Origin: GCA-2705995 sp965661625 | GTDB taxonomy: Bacteria > Bacteroidota > Bacteroidia > Flavobacteriales_G > Salibacteraceae | Reading direction: 5' to 3' | Assembly (NCBI GenBank): GCA_965661625.1 | Contig: CBFIEM010000013.1 | Coordinates: 24,556 to 88,555 of the forward strand | Length of the DNA stretch: 64,000 nucleotides | Shown: positions 8,937-17,494 of the stretch, one piece after another | Numbering within the stretch: the stretch's first letter is position 1 | Layout of the letters: the number at the start of each line of letters is the position of its first letter | The notes under the pieces: generated by a model | Database searches by the model: none | The model's input: only the letters and a program-made list of their open reading frames with translations | What the model was told of the DNA's origin: nothing | Made by a program: the position numbers and the translations under genes

Positions 8937-10278
8937 CGTTGTATTTATTTTAATAGCGGCTATCGCAATTGCATTGTTTACGAAGCAAGTGCGTAAAATT
9001 GCTCGCAATATCAAGTTAGGTAGGGATTTAGATCGTTCGGATCGTCCTGCTGAGCGATGGAAAGTGATGGCTCGCGTAGCTTTAGGTCAGTCTAAGATGG
9101 TAGTTCGGCCCGTAGCTGGGTTTATGCACATTCTCATTTACGTTGGCTTCGTAATCATCAACATTGAAGTGCTGGAAATAATTTTAGATGGAGTACTTGG
9201 AACTCATAGGCTATTTTTTGGGTTTTTGGGAAACGCATACACTGCCTTTATCAATGCTTTTGAGTTTCTTGCATTATTAGTTCTTGTTGCATGTGTTGTG
9301 TTTTTATTGCGCAGAAATGTAATGCGGATTAAGCGCTTTTTTAACCCGGAAATGGAAGGGTGGCCAACTAGCGATGCCAACATTATTCTGGTAGTGGAAG
9401 TGCTTCTTATGGGAGCTTTCTTAACGATGAACGCGTCTGATGCCGTCCTAATGAATACAGCAGCTGATTCCCTAACTCAGGCTGGTTTAGAAAAGTATGC
9501 AATTGGCTTTGACGGTTATTTTGCTTTTAGTCAATACATTATTCCATTCCTGCCAGAGAGCTTGGAGTCCTTACATTTAATAGAGCGTGGAATGTGGTGG
9601 TTTCATATTATTGGAATTTTTGCATTTCTAAATTACTTGCCTTATTCAAAACATTTCCACATCCTTTTAGCATTTCCAAATACATATTTCAGCAACTTGA
9701 ATCCGAAAGGGAGTTTCTCTAACATGGAGTCGGTAACGAATGAAGTTAAGTTGATGTTTGATCCTGATGCGGATCCATACGCGGCTCCAGCTCCAGAAGC
9801 TGATGCAGCCCCACAACGATTTGGAGCTAAAGATGTTCAGGATTTGACATGGAAGCAGTTAATGGACTCTTATACCTGCACTGAGTGTGGTAGGTGCACC
9901 AGCAACTGCCCTGCTAATCAAACTGGAAAGCTTTTATCCCCACGTAAAATCATGATGGATACACGTGACCGTCTTGTGGAGGTAGGAAATGGTATTGATA
10001 AAAATGGAGCGGACTTTAATGATGGGAAATCATTGCTGAATGATTTCATCACACCTGAGGAGTTATGGGCATGTACATCATGTAATGCATGCGTTGAGTC
10101 TTGTCCAGTTAACATTGATCCCCTTTCCATTATTATGGAGATGCGTCGCTACTTGGTGATGGAAGAATCAGCAGCTCCGCAAGAATTAAATGGGGCATTT
10201 ACAAATATTGAGAACAATGGAGCTCCTTGGCAATTTGGTCAGGCTGACCGTTTGAACTGGGCTACAGAAGAAAACTAG
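8923..10278 (+). CDS. Membrane cytochrome b-like / 4Fe-4S dicluster oxidoreductase subunit (DsrM/HdrE-HdrD-like)
   Basis: A 451-residue protein with about five to six N-terminal membrane helices (to about residue 265) and a cytosolic domain with two 4Fe-4S motifs: CTECGRCTSNCP near residue 318 and CTSCNACVESCP near 383. Histidines in the helices (MHILIYVGF, WWFHIIGIF, KHFHILLAF) could bind haem b as in NarI/DsrM proteins. It should pass electrons between a membrane quinone and the soluble partner encoded next, which carries CCG motifs. The frame is open 90 bases further upstream, but that part is Lys/Arg-rich and overlaps the MCE gene; ATG 8923 has the ribosome site GAAGGAAAAG. Substrate unknown. 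Confidence 0.82.
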   Translation: MGLSNVVFILIAAIAIALFTKQVRKIARNIKLGRDLDRSDRPAERWKVMARVALGQSKMVVRPVAGFMHILIYVGFVIINIEVLEIILDGVLGTHRLFFGFLGNAYTAFINAFEFLALLVLVACVVFLLRRNVMRIKRFFNPEMEGWPTSDANIILVVEVLLMGAFLTMNASDAVLMNTAADSLTQAGLEKYAIGFDGYFAFSQYIIPFLPESLESLHLIERGMWWFHIIGIFAFLNYLPYSKHFHILLAFPNTYFSNLNPKGSFSNMESVTNEVKLMFDPDADPYAAPAPEADAAPQRFGAKDVQDLTWKQLMDSYTCTECGRCTSNCPANQTGKLLSPRKIMMDTRDRLVEVGNGIDKNGADFNDGKSLLNDFITPEELWACTSCNACVESCPVNIDPLSIIMEMRRYLVMEESAAPQELNGAFTNIENNGAPWQFGQADRLNWATEEN

Positions 10279-10286
10279 ATAAAGTG

Positions 10287-11081
10287 ATGGGAGAAGCATT
10301 GAAAGTGCCAACAATGGCGGAGATGGTGTCGCGTGGAGAAGTTCCAGAAGTATTATTCTGGGTTGGCTGTGCAGGTAGTTTTGATGACCGAGCGAAAAAA
10401 ATAACCAAGGCATTTGTACGCATTTTAAATGAAGCAGGGATTTCATTTGCTGTTTTGGGGACAGAAGAGTCTTGCACTGGAGATCCTGCGAAACGTGCAG
10501 GAAATGAGTTCTTGTTTCAAATGCAAGCCATGATGAACATTCAAGTGCTGAATGGCTATGAGATTAAGCACATTGTGACTACTTGTCCGCATTGTTTTAA
10601 CACCTTGAAAAATGAATATCCTGAGTTAGGTGGAAACTATGATGTTGTTCATCACTCACAGTACATTCAAAAATTGTTGGCTGACGGAAAAATCAAGGTC
10701 AGCGGTGGAGGAGATTTTAAGGGTAAGCGCATTACTTTTCATGACCCCTGTTATTTAGGTAGGGCAAATGATGTTTATGAAGCCCCACGTTCGCTTCTTG
10801 AAAAGCTAGATGCAGAACTTGTAGAGATGAAGCGTTGTAAGTCAAATGGTTTATGCTGCGGTGCTGGTGGTGCTCAGATGTTCAAGGAGGCAGAAAAAGG
10901 AGATCGTGAAGTGAATGTAGAGCGTTCGGAAGAGGCGCTAGAAACTAAGCCATCTATTATTGCCACAGGATGCCCTTTTTGCAATACCATGATGACTGAT
11001 GGGGTTAAGCATTTCGAAAAGGAAGATCAAACCTCAGTTTACGACATTGCCGAATTAATCGCCGAGGCAGCTGAACTATAA
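10287..11081 (+). CDS. CCG-domain (Fe-S)-binding oxidoreductase subunit (HdrB/GlpC/LldE-like)
   Basis: A soluble protein of 264 residues with two cysteine-rich DUF224 (CCG) modules: the first from WVGCAGSFDD through ESCTGDPAKRAGNE to TTCPHCFNTLK, the second with HDPCYLG, NGLCCGAGGAQMF (about 190) and ATGCPFCNTMM. Such domains bind a noncubane 4Fe-4S cluster in heterodisulfide reductase HdrB and Fe-S clusters in GlpC and LldE. The first CCG is degenerate (CTG). It follows the membrane Fe-S gene after 8 bases and should form one complex with it. A GTG 3 bases earlier is also in frame. Confidence 0.85.
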   Translation: MGEALKVPTMAEMVSRGEVPEVLFWVGCAGSFDDRAKKITKAFVRILNEAGISFAVLGTEESCTGDPAKRAGNEFLFQMQAMMNIQVLNGYEIKHIVTTCPHCFNTLKNEYPELGGNYDVVHHSQYIQKLLADGKIKVSGGGDFKGKRITFHDPCYLGRANDVYEAPRSLLEKLDAELVEMKRCKSNGLCCGAGGAQMFKEAEKGDREVNVERSEEALETKPSIIATGCPFCNTMMTDGVKHFEKEDQTSVYDIAELIAEAAEL

Positions 11082-11132
11082 TACTTTTCACAATGCTAGT
11101 GCAGCGTTCATAGCGCAAATACCTTACCTATC

Positions 11133-11639
11133 ATGTTAGACAGTACAATGAGTAAGCAGGCTGGATCAGTGGTTAATAGCGAACAAGCTCATGTTTGGAT
11201 TTATCAGTGCAGCAGGGAGTTCTCGCAAGAAGAGGAGCAAGCACTTCTAAGAGATGGAGAAGCTTTTGTAAGCCAGTGGAAAACACATGGAAAAGCACTT
11301 TTAGCGCAATTTGAAGTTTATTACCACCGATTTATTGTTATTACCGTGGATCAGGAGGTTCAGCAGCTTTCGGGTTGCTCAAAGGATGCTGCCACGCATT
11401 TTATCAAGGGTATTGAAGGAGCCTACAACGTAAATTTATTAGATCGTATGCAGGTTGCTTATCGCAATGGTGAAGGGGTAAAAACAATTCACTTGAATGA
11501 TATGAAAGAAGCGCTGACTAACGGTGAAATCAAATGGGATACCATTGTTTTCAATAACTTAGTCAGTACAAAACACGAAATGAATACGCAATGGGAAGTT
11601 CCTCTGAATCAAAGTTGGCACAAGCGTGTCTTAGACTAA
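11133..11639 (+). CDS. Conserved protein of unknown function
   Basis: A soluble 168-residue protein with no signal peptide or membrane helix. The core reads EEEQALLRDGEAFVSQW, then a region with FIVITVDQEV and SGCSKDAATHFIKGIE. It resembles a short flavobacterial family that is often labelled as an ABC transporter ATPase, but no Walker A, Walker B or signature motif is present, so that label is not supported. It is encoded after the Fe-S pair with a gap of about 50 bases; the order amidase, MCE, Fe-S, Fe-S, this gene looks like one transcription unit. An internal ATG at 11148 is a possible alternative start. Confidence 0.75.
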   Translation: MLDSTMSKQAGSVVNSEQAHVWIYQCSREFSQEEEQALLRDGEAFVSQWKTHGKALLAQFEVYYHRFIVITVDQEVQQLSGCSKDAATHFIKGIEGAYNVNLLDRMQVAYRNGEGVKTIHLNDMKEALTNGEIKWDTIVFNNLVSTKHEMNTQWEVPLNQSWHKRVLD

Positions 11640-11863
11640 TTGGCTTGATTTTTCTAAGCATGGTTTTATTCATTTCTTGTTCTGACGATGGGGATGGAAA
11701 ACACGGTTGCTTTAATCAGGAGCTGGTGAGTGAATACGATACAGTTGTATGTCCACTTGTGGCGGTGCCCGTTTGTGCCTGCAATAATGTTACGTATGTG
11801 AATGCTTGTGCAGCGCGAAAAGAAGGCTATGAGGTAGTTGATAGCATTCCTTGCGGTCAATAA
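11591..11863 (+). CDS. Small lipoprotein with a Kazal-type inhibitor domain
   Basis: A 90-residue protein. The N-terminus has a hydrophobic stretch ending in LFISC, a lipobox-like site, so the mature protein should start at that Cys (about residue 30). The rest contains six further cysteines in the Kazal pattern: C...C-x7-PVC-ACNNVTYVNAC-AA...C, including the hallmark VTYVNAC. Kazal domains inhibit serine proteases, usually by a loop before the third Cys. It overlaps the preceding gene by 49 bases in another frame if the ATG at 11591 is used; an ATG at 11660 would remove the overlap but shorten the signal peptide to almost nothing. Target protease unknown. Confidence 0.72.
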   Translation: MGSSSESKLAQACLRLIGLIFLSMVLFISCSDDGDGKHGCFNQELVSEYDTVVCPLVAVPVCACNNVTYVNACAARKEGYEVVDSIPCGQ

Positions 11864-11865
11864 TT

Positions 11866-13401
11866 TTATTCTTCTTCGGTGTCTTCTCGCCAGTAAAAAA
11901 TATCCATGCGACTTTTGGGGCGAATTGATTGACGCCATGAAAAATTCCTTAAAAAGGCCAATTCAGGTGTCAAATCTTTCATGGGGTATAGGGTCCCGTC
12001 AGGTTTGACAAAGAATGCAATATTACTAATGGTGTTGGAGTCGATGTTCACCCTCATTTTACTGCAGTCCAATCTATTTATGCCAATCCAAGTGCCATCT
12101 TCTTCCTGGGCGTAATAAGCCGTTTGCCCATTGCCTTGAACATCAATTTGATGTACTTCACTTTGCCTAAATCGCGCAATGAGAATTTTGCCTTTTATTT
12201 GGTTGTATTTACCAGTGTCGGCTTCTGATACTACGAATGCATCGGGAAATAAGTGCATTTTTTGAATCTCACCATAAGCCATGAACATAATCACCGTATC
12301 ACCTGTGAGCTGATTTGCTTTATTCCAAATAACAGGATCATGAAATAAGGTAATGGTCGAATCAAAATTGTTGAATACAATTGAATCACACTTTCCTTGA
12401 AGGTCTGTTTTGTAGAAACGCACCTTGTGGTATGCAAATAATTGCTGCTTTCCAGAAACTGGGTCTTTCTTGGTTATGAGTGAATCGGCATGCAGAAAGA
12501 GCGTATCATTTTCAAAAAGTTGCATCAATTCAAGGCTATCCGTAATGATTGAACTGCTGTCGAGTTCATTGTAGAATGCATAATGCCCTAGAATGAGAAC
12601 GTCGTTTAACGTGTCAAGAATGGAAACGTGTTGAAAGGCTTCAATGTAGTTCAGCCCCTGATTATAATAGATACTATCTCCCTTTAAGAGTTGCTCTTTG
12701 GATTGTACATAAGCATTTCTTGTCAGGACAGCGATTTGGTCGGCTTGACTGATGTAACCTTTTTCACAATAAATCAAAGTACTATCAGATGTGATGGTTG
12801 TTGGTCCGAAAAATTCAGATTTTTCAGTATCCGTATGGTAATGCATAGTATCCGACTGAATCTGATACTTTTCGGCATCAACTTGAACATTTCCATTGAA
12901 CTCAAAGCGTTTTGTGCTCACAAAGTAGGCACCTTTCTCACTTTTAATGGTAGTAGATTCTGCTTTGTTTAAGATGGTACCTCCGCCATAATATTGGGCT
13001 CTACGACTAGCTAAATTGTAGTCTAGAAAAGCAGTATTTAAGGTCTGACTCGGGTCAATTAACCGGATGTTGCCCCGCAACTTTGCTTGGCGTGTATCGC
13101 CATTGTAAAAAAGCGAGTCACCATAAAGTTTAAGTGAATCTCCTTGGTTTATTACCACATTACCGTAAGCATCCATGCGATTTTCTTCGGTATACAGGTA
13201 TGCACTGTCACAAAACATAAGTGCGCCTTCGTGCTTAAACCGGACATTGCCGATTAACTTTCTTGCTTTGACACCGTCGGCATCAAATACGAACTCATCG
13301 GCATGAAGGAGTTTAATTTTGGCAGGAGTTTGAGCCCAACTTGTGACCGAAACCAGCAAAAAGAAAACAAGAACGAGGCTATGTGGCGTTCCTCGGCTCA
13401 A
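11866..13401 (-). CDS. OstA/LptA-like periplasmic protein
   Basis: A 511-residue exported protein (signal peptide to about residue 23, cut near SWAQ) built of short repeating beta-units such as KLIGNVRFKHEGALMFCDSA, DAYGNVVINQGDS and RQAKLRGNIRL, typical of the OstA-like N domain that forms the beta-jellyroll bridge for LPS in LptA. It is much longer than enterobacterial LptA (about 185) and so may span more of the periplasm. The start is TTG, one base after the purA stop on the minus strand; no ATG fits. Downstream it nearly touches the convergent Kazal gene (2 bases between). With the lptD-like gene at 4012, this is the second LPS-transport candidate of the window. Confidence 0.82.
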   Translation of the reverse strand: MSRGTPHSLVLVFFLLVSVTSWAQTPAKIKLLHADEFVFDADGVKARKLIGNVRFKHEGALMFCDSAYLYTEENRMDAYGNVVINQGDSLKLYGDSLFYNGDTRQAKLRGNIRLIDPSQTLNTAFLDYNLASRRAQYYGGGTILNKAESTTIKSEKGAYFVSTKRFEFNGNVQVDAEKYQIQSDTMHYHTDTEKSEFFGPTTITSDSTLIYCEKGYISQADQIAVLTRNAYVQSKEQLLKGDSIYYNQGLNYIEAFQHVSILDTLNDVLILGHYAFYNELDSSSIITDSLELMQLFENDTLFLHADSLITKKDPVSGKQQLFAYHKVRFYKTDLQGKCDSIVFNNFDSTITLFHDPVIWNKANQLTGDTVIMFMAYGEIQKMHLFPDAFVVSEADTGKYNQIKGKILIARFRQSEVHQIDVQGNGQTAYYAQEEDGTWIGINRLDCSKMRVNIDSNTISNIAFFVKPDGTLYPMKDLTPELAFLRNFSWRQSIRPKSRMDIFYWREDTEEE

Positions 13402-13402
13402 A

Positions 13403-14686
13403 TTAAACCAGTGATTGATTGCGAATTAGTGTTTGCGAACGGTCTGGACCAACAGATACGATTGTAACAGGGACTTCACATTCATCTTCAATGAACTTGA
13501 TGTAAGACTGGAGTGATTCTGGCAATTCGTCGTAGTCGCTAAGTCCTGTGAGGTCTTGTTTCCAACCCGGCATTTCTTTGTAGATCGGCTCCCAAGAATC
13601 ATCAAGAATATCGTAAGGGAAATCCTCAGTTACTTCATTATTCCGTGAGTATCCAGTGCATACTTTAATGGTATCAAACCCAGATAGTACGTCTGCCTTC
13701 GTTAGAATCAATTGGGTAACTCCATTGAGCATTAAGGTGTACTTGAGCGCAACGAGGTCGAGCCATCCACATCTTCTAGGTCTGCCAGTTGTTGCACCAA
13801 ACTCATGGCCAACACGTGCTAAGGTTTCGCCATCAGCATCAAAAAGCTCCGTAGGAAAAGGCCCACTTCCAACACGCGTACAATATGCTTTACAAATTCC
13901 AAATACCTCACCGATCGTATTGGGAGCTACGCCCAAACCTGTACACGCACCAGCGCAAATGGTATTAGAAGAGGTAACAAAAGGATAGGATCCAAAGTCG
14001 ATATCGAGTAAAGATCCCTGCGCTCCCTCTGCCAAAATACGCCTGCCTGCTTTTAGTCCTTTGTTGATAAAGTGTTCTGAGTCAATAAAGGTGAGCGATT
14101 GCAATACTTCAACCCCCTCAAACCAGGCTGCCTCTAATTCATCCAAGTGACTGTAGTCAAATTGAAATCGATCAAGCATGCCAAGGTGTTTGTTCTTTAG
14201 CGCTGTATACTTAGACTTAAAGTCGGCAGTTTCAATATCTCCAACGCGCAGGCCATTTCGACCAGTTTTATCCATGTATGTTGGACCAATTCCCTTAAGC
14301 GTAGAGCCAATTTTTTCCTTGCCTTTAGCCTGCTCGTTGGCAGCATCAAGCAAGCAGTGTGTTGGCAGGATCAGGTGAGCCTTGCGCGAAACAACGAGTG
14401 ATTTATTGAGGTCAACATTCATAGGTGCCAACCCGTCAATTTCTCGTTTCAGAATGCGAGGGTCAATAACGACTCCATTACCAATAATGTTGATTGCAGT
14501 AGGGTGGAAGATACCTGAGGGAATGGTATGCAACACATGTTTAATGTTGTTAAACTCCAAGGTGTGTCCTGCATTAGGCCCTCCTTGAAAGCGTGCAATC
14601 ATGTCGTACTTTGGAGTAAGTACATCAACAATTTTCCCTTTTCCTTCGTCTCCCCATTGAAGGCCTAATAACGCGTCAATTTTCAT
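13403..14686 (-). CDS. purA: Adenylosuccinate synthetase
   Basis: Catalyses GTP-dependent joining of IMP and aspartate, the first committed step to AMP. The 427 residues match the family. The N-terminal GTP loop GDEGKGK (12-18) follows LLGLQW; NAGHT, the GIGPTYMDK region and the base-recognition TKADVLSGF near the C-terminus are all seen. The gene is 5 bases after the fur-like gene and 1 base before the OstA-like gene, so the three are probably co-transcribed; the fur-purA order is common in flavobacteria. Confidence 0.97.
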   Translation of the reverse strand: MKIDALLGLQWGDEGKGKIVDVLTPKYDMIARFQGGPNAGHTLEFNNIKHVLHTIPSGIFHPTAINIIGNGVVIDPRILKREIDGLAPMNVDLNKSLVVSRKAHLILPTHCLLDAANEQAKGKEKIGSTLKGIGPTYMDKTGRNGLRVGDIETADFKSKYTALKNKHLGMLDRFQFDYSHLDELEAAWFEGVEVLQSLTFIDSEHFINKGLKAGRRILAEGAQGSLLDIDFGSYPFVTSSNTICAGACTGLGVAPNTIGEVFGICKAYCTRVGSGPFPTELFDADGETLARVGHEFGATTGRPRRCGWLDLVALKYTLMLNGVTQLILTKADVLSGFDTIKVCTGYSRNNEVTEDFPYDILDDSWEPIYKEMPGWKQDLTGLSDYDELPESLQSYIKFIEDECEVPVTIVSVGPDRSQTLIRNQSLV

Positions 14687-14691
14687 GTAAA

Positions 14692-15165
14692 TCAGTTGGA
14701 TTGTTCGTTGTTTTCCTCAGTGTGATTGTCTGAAGAGAAACGAGCATAAATATTCAAAGAATGGTGGAGTACTTCAACTCCGAAATGTTCTGCAATTGTA
14801 TTTTTTATCAGTTGAACACGGGGGTCGCAAAATTCGCGTACTTCTCCCGTTTCAACGTCTATCAAGTGATCGTGCTGTTTGTTGGCAAAGGACTTTTCAA
14901 ACTGCGCCATGTTCTTGCCAAACTGATGTTTTCTAATCAGGTTGCAGGCAAGTAGGAGTTCGATGGTGTTGTAAAGTGTAGCTCTGCTTACACGATACTT
15001 TTTATTTTTCATGAGGAGGTACAACGACTCCACGTCGAAATGCCCTTCATTGCTGTAAATCTCGTCGAGTATGGCAAAGCGTTCTGGCGTTTTGCGATGC
15101 CCATTTTTTTCCAGGAAGGAAGCAAATATCTGTTTTACCTTTTCCTTGGTTTCTTCTGCCGACAT
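14692..15165 (-). CDS. Fur-family transcriptional regulator
   Basis: A 157-residue DNA-binding regulator. The winged helix is seen in HRKTPERFAILDEIY and RVSRATLYNTIELLL; the dimerisation and metal region has KQHDHLIDVETGEVREFCDP. The CxxC pairs of zinc-containing Fur proteins are absent, so it lacks the structural zinc site. Iron, zinc or peroxide sensing cannot be told apart here. The frame is open to a TTG at 15186, but that codon lies in the promoter box at 15183-15191, so I take the ATG at 15165. It is the first gene of a fur-purA-ostA operon. Confidence 0.88.
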   Translation of the reverse strand: MSAEETKEKVKQIFASFLEKNGHRKTPERFAILDEIYSNEGHFDVESLYLLMKNKKYRVSRATLYNTIELLLACNLIRKHQFGKNMAQFEKSFANKQHDHLIDVETGEVREFCDPRVQLIKNTIAEHFGVEVLHHSLNIYARFSSDNHTEENNEQSN

Positions 15166-15182
15166 ACTAGTCTCGTTAAGGG

Positions 15183-15191
15183 GCAAAATTA
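15183..15191 (-). promoter_or_regulatory. -7 promoter element of the fur-like/purA operon
   Basis: Minus strand TAATTTTGC, an exact match to TAnnTTTGC, 18 bases before the ATG at 15165. It sits within 20 bases after the relA/spoT stop, so the operon has its own promoter. No clear -33 box at the normal distance was seen. Confidence 0.5.
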
Positions 15192-15201
15192 CGATAATAT
15201 C

Positions 15202-17418
15202 CTAATTTTTTCTGCCCAATCGTTGAACATTCTCAACACCGTCTACGGTCTTGATTTTATCCATCAATTGATTCAAATGATCGGTGTCATCTACATAAAC
15301 CATAACCGTTCCTTCAAACATACTTTCCTCCGTATCAAAGCTAAGTGAGCGCATTTTTACATTCATATCGTTGGAGATGACCTTGGTTACTTCATTTACA
15401 AGTCCTGTTCGGTCGAATCCTAAGATTTTCATTCCACTTAAGAATGAAATAGCTTCTTCACTATCCCATTTGGCTTTAACAATGCGGTATGCATAATTGC
15501 TCATCAATTTGATGGTGTTCGAGCAATTAACTTGATGAATAACAATTTCTCCATTACCTGTAATGAATCCAACCACATCATCTCCTGGAATAGGGTTGCA
15601 GCATGTAGCTAGGCGATAATTGAGTTTCTTGAGGTTTCCGCCTAGCACTAACGATTGGTTTTTTCCGCGAAATGAAGTCAGCAGTTCCTCGAGGGTTTTG
15701 GACTTTGCAGCGTGACTTTTAACTCGGGTTAAGCGTCCCCTTACGTGCTCAAGTTGTTTAATTCGATTGGGGTCAAGGTGATCGGTAGCGGCGCGATAAA
15801 ACAAATCATCAACTGTTTTACAGCGGAATGAGGCACACATGATTTCAAAATTCGTTTTATCTGCAATAATTCCTTGTTCCTCTAATAGTTGTGCTAATAT
15901 TTTGCGGCCTTTGCGCTGATTTTTTTTGCGCTCTTCTTTGAGGATAGATTTAATCGCAGCTTTAGCTTTAGCCGTAACAACAAAGTTGAGCCAATCCGTT
16001 TGCGGCGTTTGTGCTTTGGAGGTAATAATCTCTACTTGGTCGCCACTTTTTAGCATCGCATTAACCGGAAGTAGCTTACCATTTACTTTTCCTCCTATAC
16101 AACGTTTTCCCAATTCAGAGTGTATATCAAATGCAAAGTCGAGCACGCGCGATTTATGCGGCATGGCACGAACCTCACCTTTGGGAGTAAAGACAAAAAT
16201 TTCCTTAGCGAATAGGTTTAACTTGAAGTCGTCCACAAAATCTACGGCATCCATTCCCGGACTTTCCAAGTGTTCCCTAACGCGTGTAATCCAGCCGTCA
16301 AGAGCGCTTTCCTGTGAGTCATCCTTATACTTCCAGTGCGCAGCAAGACCCTTTTCAGCAATGTCATCCATCCTTCGGGTGCGAATTTGAACCTCTACCC
16401 ATCGGCCTCCTGGACTCATCACAGTGGTGTGTAACGACTCATAGCCATTAGCTCGGGGAGTTGATATCCAATCGCGCAATCGATCAGGGTTTGGACGATA
16501 AAAATCCGTTATGATGGAGTATACCTTCCAACAAGAGGCTTTTTCTTTAGACTCTTCGGCGTTGAGGATAATGCGCACTGCAAAAACATCATAAACTTCT
16601 TCGAATTTGATGTTCTTAGCTTGCATTTTGTTCCAAATACTAAAAACAGATTTGGTTCTCCCTTTGATTTCAAAATCAACTCCCTGTTGATTCAGTGCTT
16701 TGCGTATGGGAAGGGTAAATTGATTTATAAACCGCGTTCTTACAGCTTGTGTCTTCTTGAGTTTTTGCTCAATCTGCTGGTAGATGTTAGGTGCTTTAAA
16801 CTTGAGCGATAAATCTTCTAGTTCAGATTTGATGTTATAAATCCCAAGGCGATGCGCTAGGGGAGCATAAATGTAGAGGGTTTCAGAAGCAATCTTAAGT
16901 TGCTTGTCCCTGCGCATACTTTCCAACGTGCGCATGTTGTGAAGTCGATCGGCAATCTTAATTAGGATTACCCTGACATCATCAGCAAGGGTTAGGATAA
17001 CTTTCCTAAAATTTTCAGCTTGGATAGAGGAGGAGGCATTCTGTTCAAATGCCCCTGAAATTTTGGTTAGTCCATCAATTATTAGGGCTACACGATCTCC
17101 AAAAAGCATTTCAATGTCACTGATGGTCATGTCGGTATCTTCAACAACATCATGCAGTAAGGCGCAGACGATAGAAGTAGTGCCCAATCCAATTTCTTCG
17201 GCAACAATTCGAGCAACAGCTACTGGGTGAAAAATATAAGCCTCTCCCGATTTCCGCCGCACATCTTTATGCGCTTCCACGGCGATGTCGAATGCTTTGC
17301 GAATCAGTAGTTGGTCAGAATCGCCTTTTTTAAGTTTTGCAATTCTTAAAATTGCGCGGTATTCGCGAAGTAATTCGGTGCGCTCTTTTTTCTCATCTAT
17401 GATATGGGTTGATGCCAT
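15202..17418 (-). CDS. Bifunctional (p)ppGpp synthetase/hydrolase (RSH)
   Basis: Controls the stringent response by making and degrading (p)ppGpp. From the ATG at 17418 the protein has 738 residues with all RSH domains: HD hydrolase (His in IFHPVAVA and HDVVEDTD near residue 88), synthetase (GRTKSVFSIWNKM, then YDVFAVRII and EVQIRTRRM), TGS (VFTPKGEVRAMP), a helical/zinc-finger region (RLATCCNPIPGDDVVGF) and a C-terminal ACT domain. Both active sites look intact, so it is a Rel/SpoT-type enzyme. The frame continues to a TTG at 17442, but this overlaps the promoter box. Confidence 0.95.
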   Translation of the reverse strand: MASTHIIDEKKERTELLREYRAILRIAKLKKGDSDQLLIRKAFDIAVEAHKDVRRKSGEAYIFHPVAVARIVAEEIGLGTTSIVCALLHDVVEDTDMTISDIEMLFGDRVALIIDGLTKISGAFEQNASSSIQAENFRKVILTLADDVRVILIKIADRLHNMRTLESMRRDKQLKIASETLYIYAPLAHRLGIYNIKSELEDLSLKFKAPNIYQQIEQKLKKTQAVRTRFINQFTLPIRKALNQQGVDFEIKGRTKSVFSIWNKMQAKNIKFEEVYDVFAVRIILNAEESKEKASCWKVYSIITDFYRPNPDRLRDWISTPRANGYESLHTTVMSPGGRWVEVQIRTRRMDDIAEKGLAAHWKYKDDSQESALDGWITRVREHLESPGMDAVDFVDDFKLNLFAKEIFVFTPKGEVRAMPHKSRVLDFAFDIHSELGKRCIGGKVNGKLLPVNAMLKSGDQVEIITSKAQTPQTDWLNFVVTAKAKAAIKSILKEERKKNQRKGRKILAQLLEEQGIIADKTNFEIMCASFRCKTVDDLFYRAATDHLDPNRIKQLEHVRGRLTRVKSHAAKSKTLEELLTSFRGKNQSLVLGGNLKKLNYRLATCCNPIPGDDVVGFITGNGEIVIHQVNCSNTIKLMSNYAYRIVKAKWDSEEAISFLSGMKILGFDRTGLVNEVTKVISNDMNVKMRSLSFDTEESMFEGTVMVYVDDTDHLNQLMDKIKTVDGVENVQRLGRKN

Positions 17419-17423
17419 GGTAT

Positions 17424-17457
17424 CAAATGTAGTTGGAACCAATTAAAAAACCCAAGG
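17424..17457 (-). promoter_or_regulatory. Promoter of the RSH gene, overlapping the upstream terminator
   Basis: Minus strand: TACATTTG at 17431-17424 (exact TAnnTTTG), preceded by a 21-base spacer and a TTG that lies in the stem of the fahA terminator. The predicted transcript would begin only about 2-4 bases before the ATG at 17418, so the message may be nearly leaderless. Confidence 0.45.
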
Positions 17458-17472
17458 TAAACCTTGGGTTTT
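17447..17472 (-). terminator. Rho-independent terminator after fahA
   Basis: Perfect 11-base inverted repeat AAAACCCAAGG ... CCTTGGGTTTT with a 4-base loop. On the minus strand it ends in a run of T (GGGTTTTTTAATT) and lies 22 bases after the fahA stop. It separates fahA from the RSH gene. Confidence 0.85.
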
Positions 17473-17494
17473 CATGTCTAGTATGGAGTGATTC

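Noticed and set aside
11133..11639. ABC transporter ATPase label for the 168-residue protein
   Set aside because: No Walker A, Walker B or signature motif is present; the name seems to be an inherited misannotation of this family.
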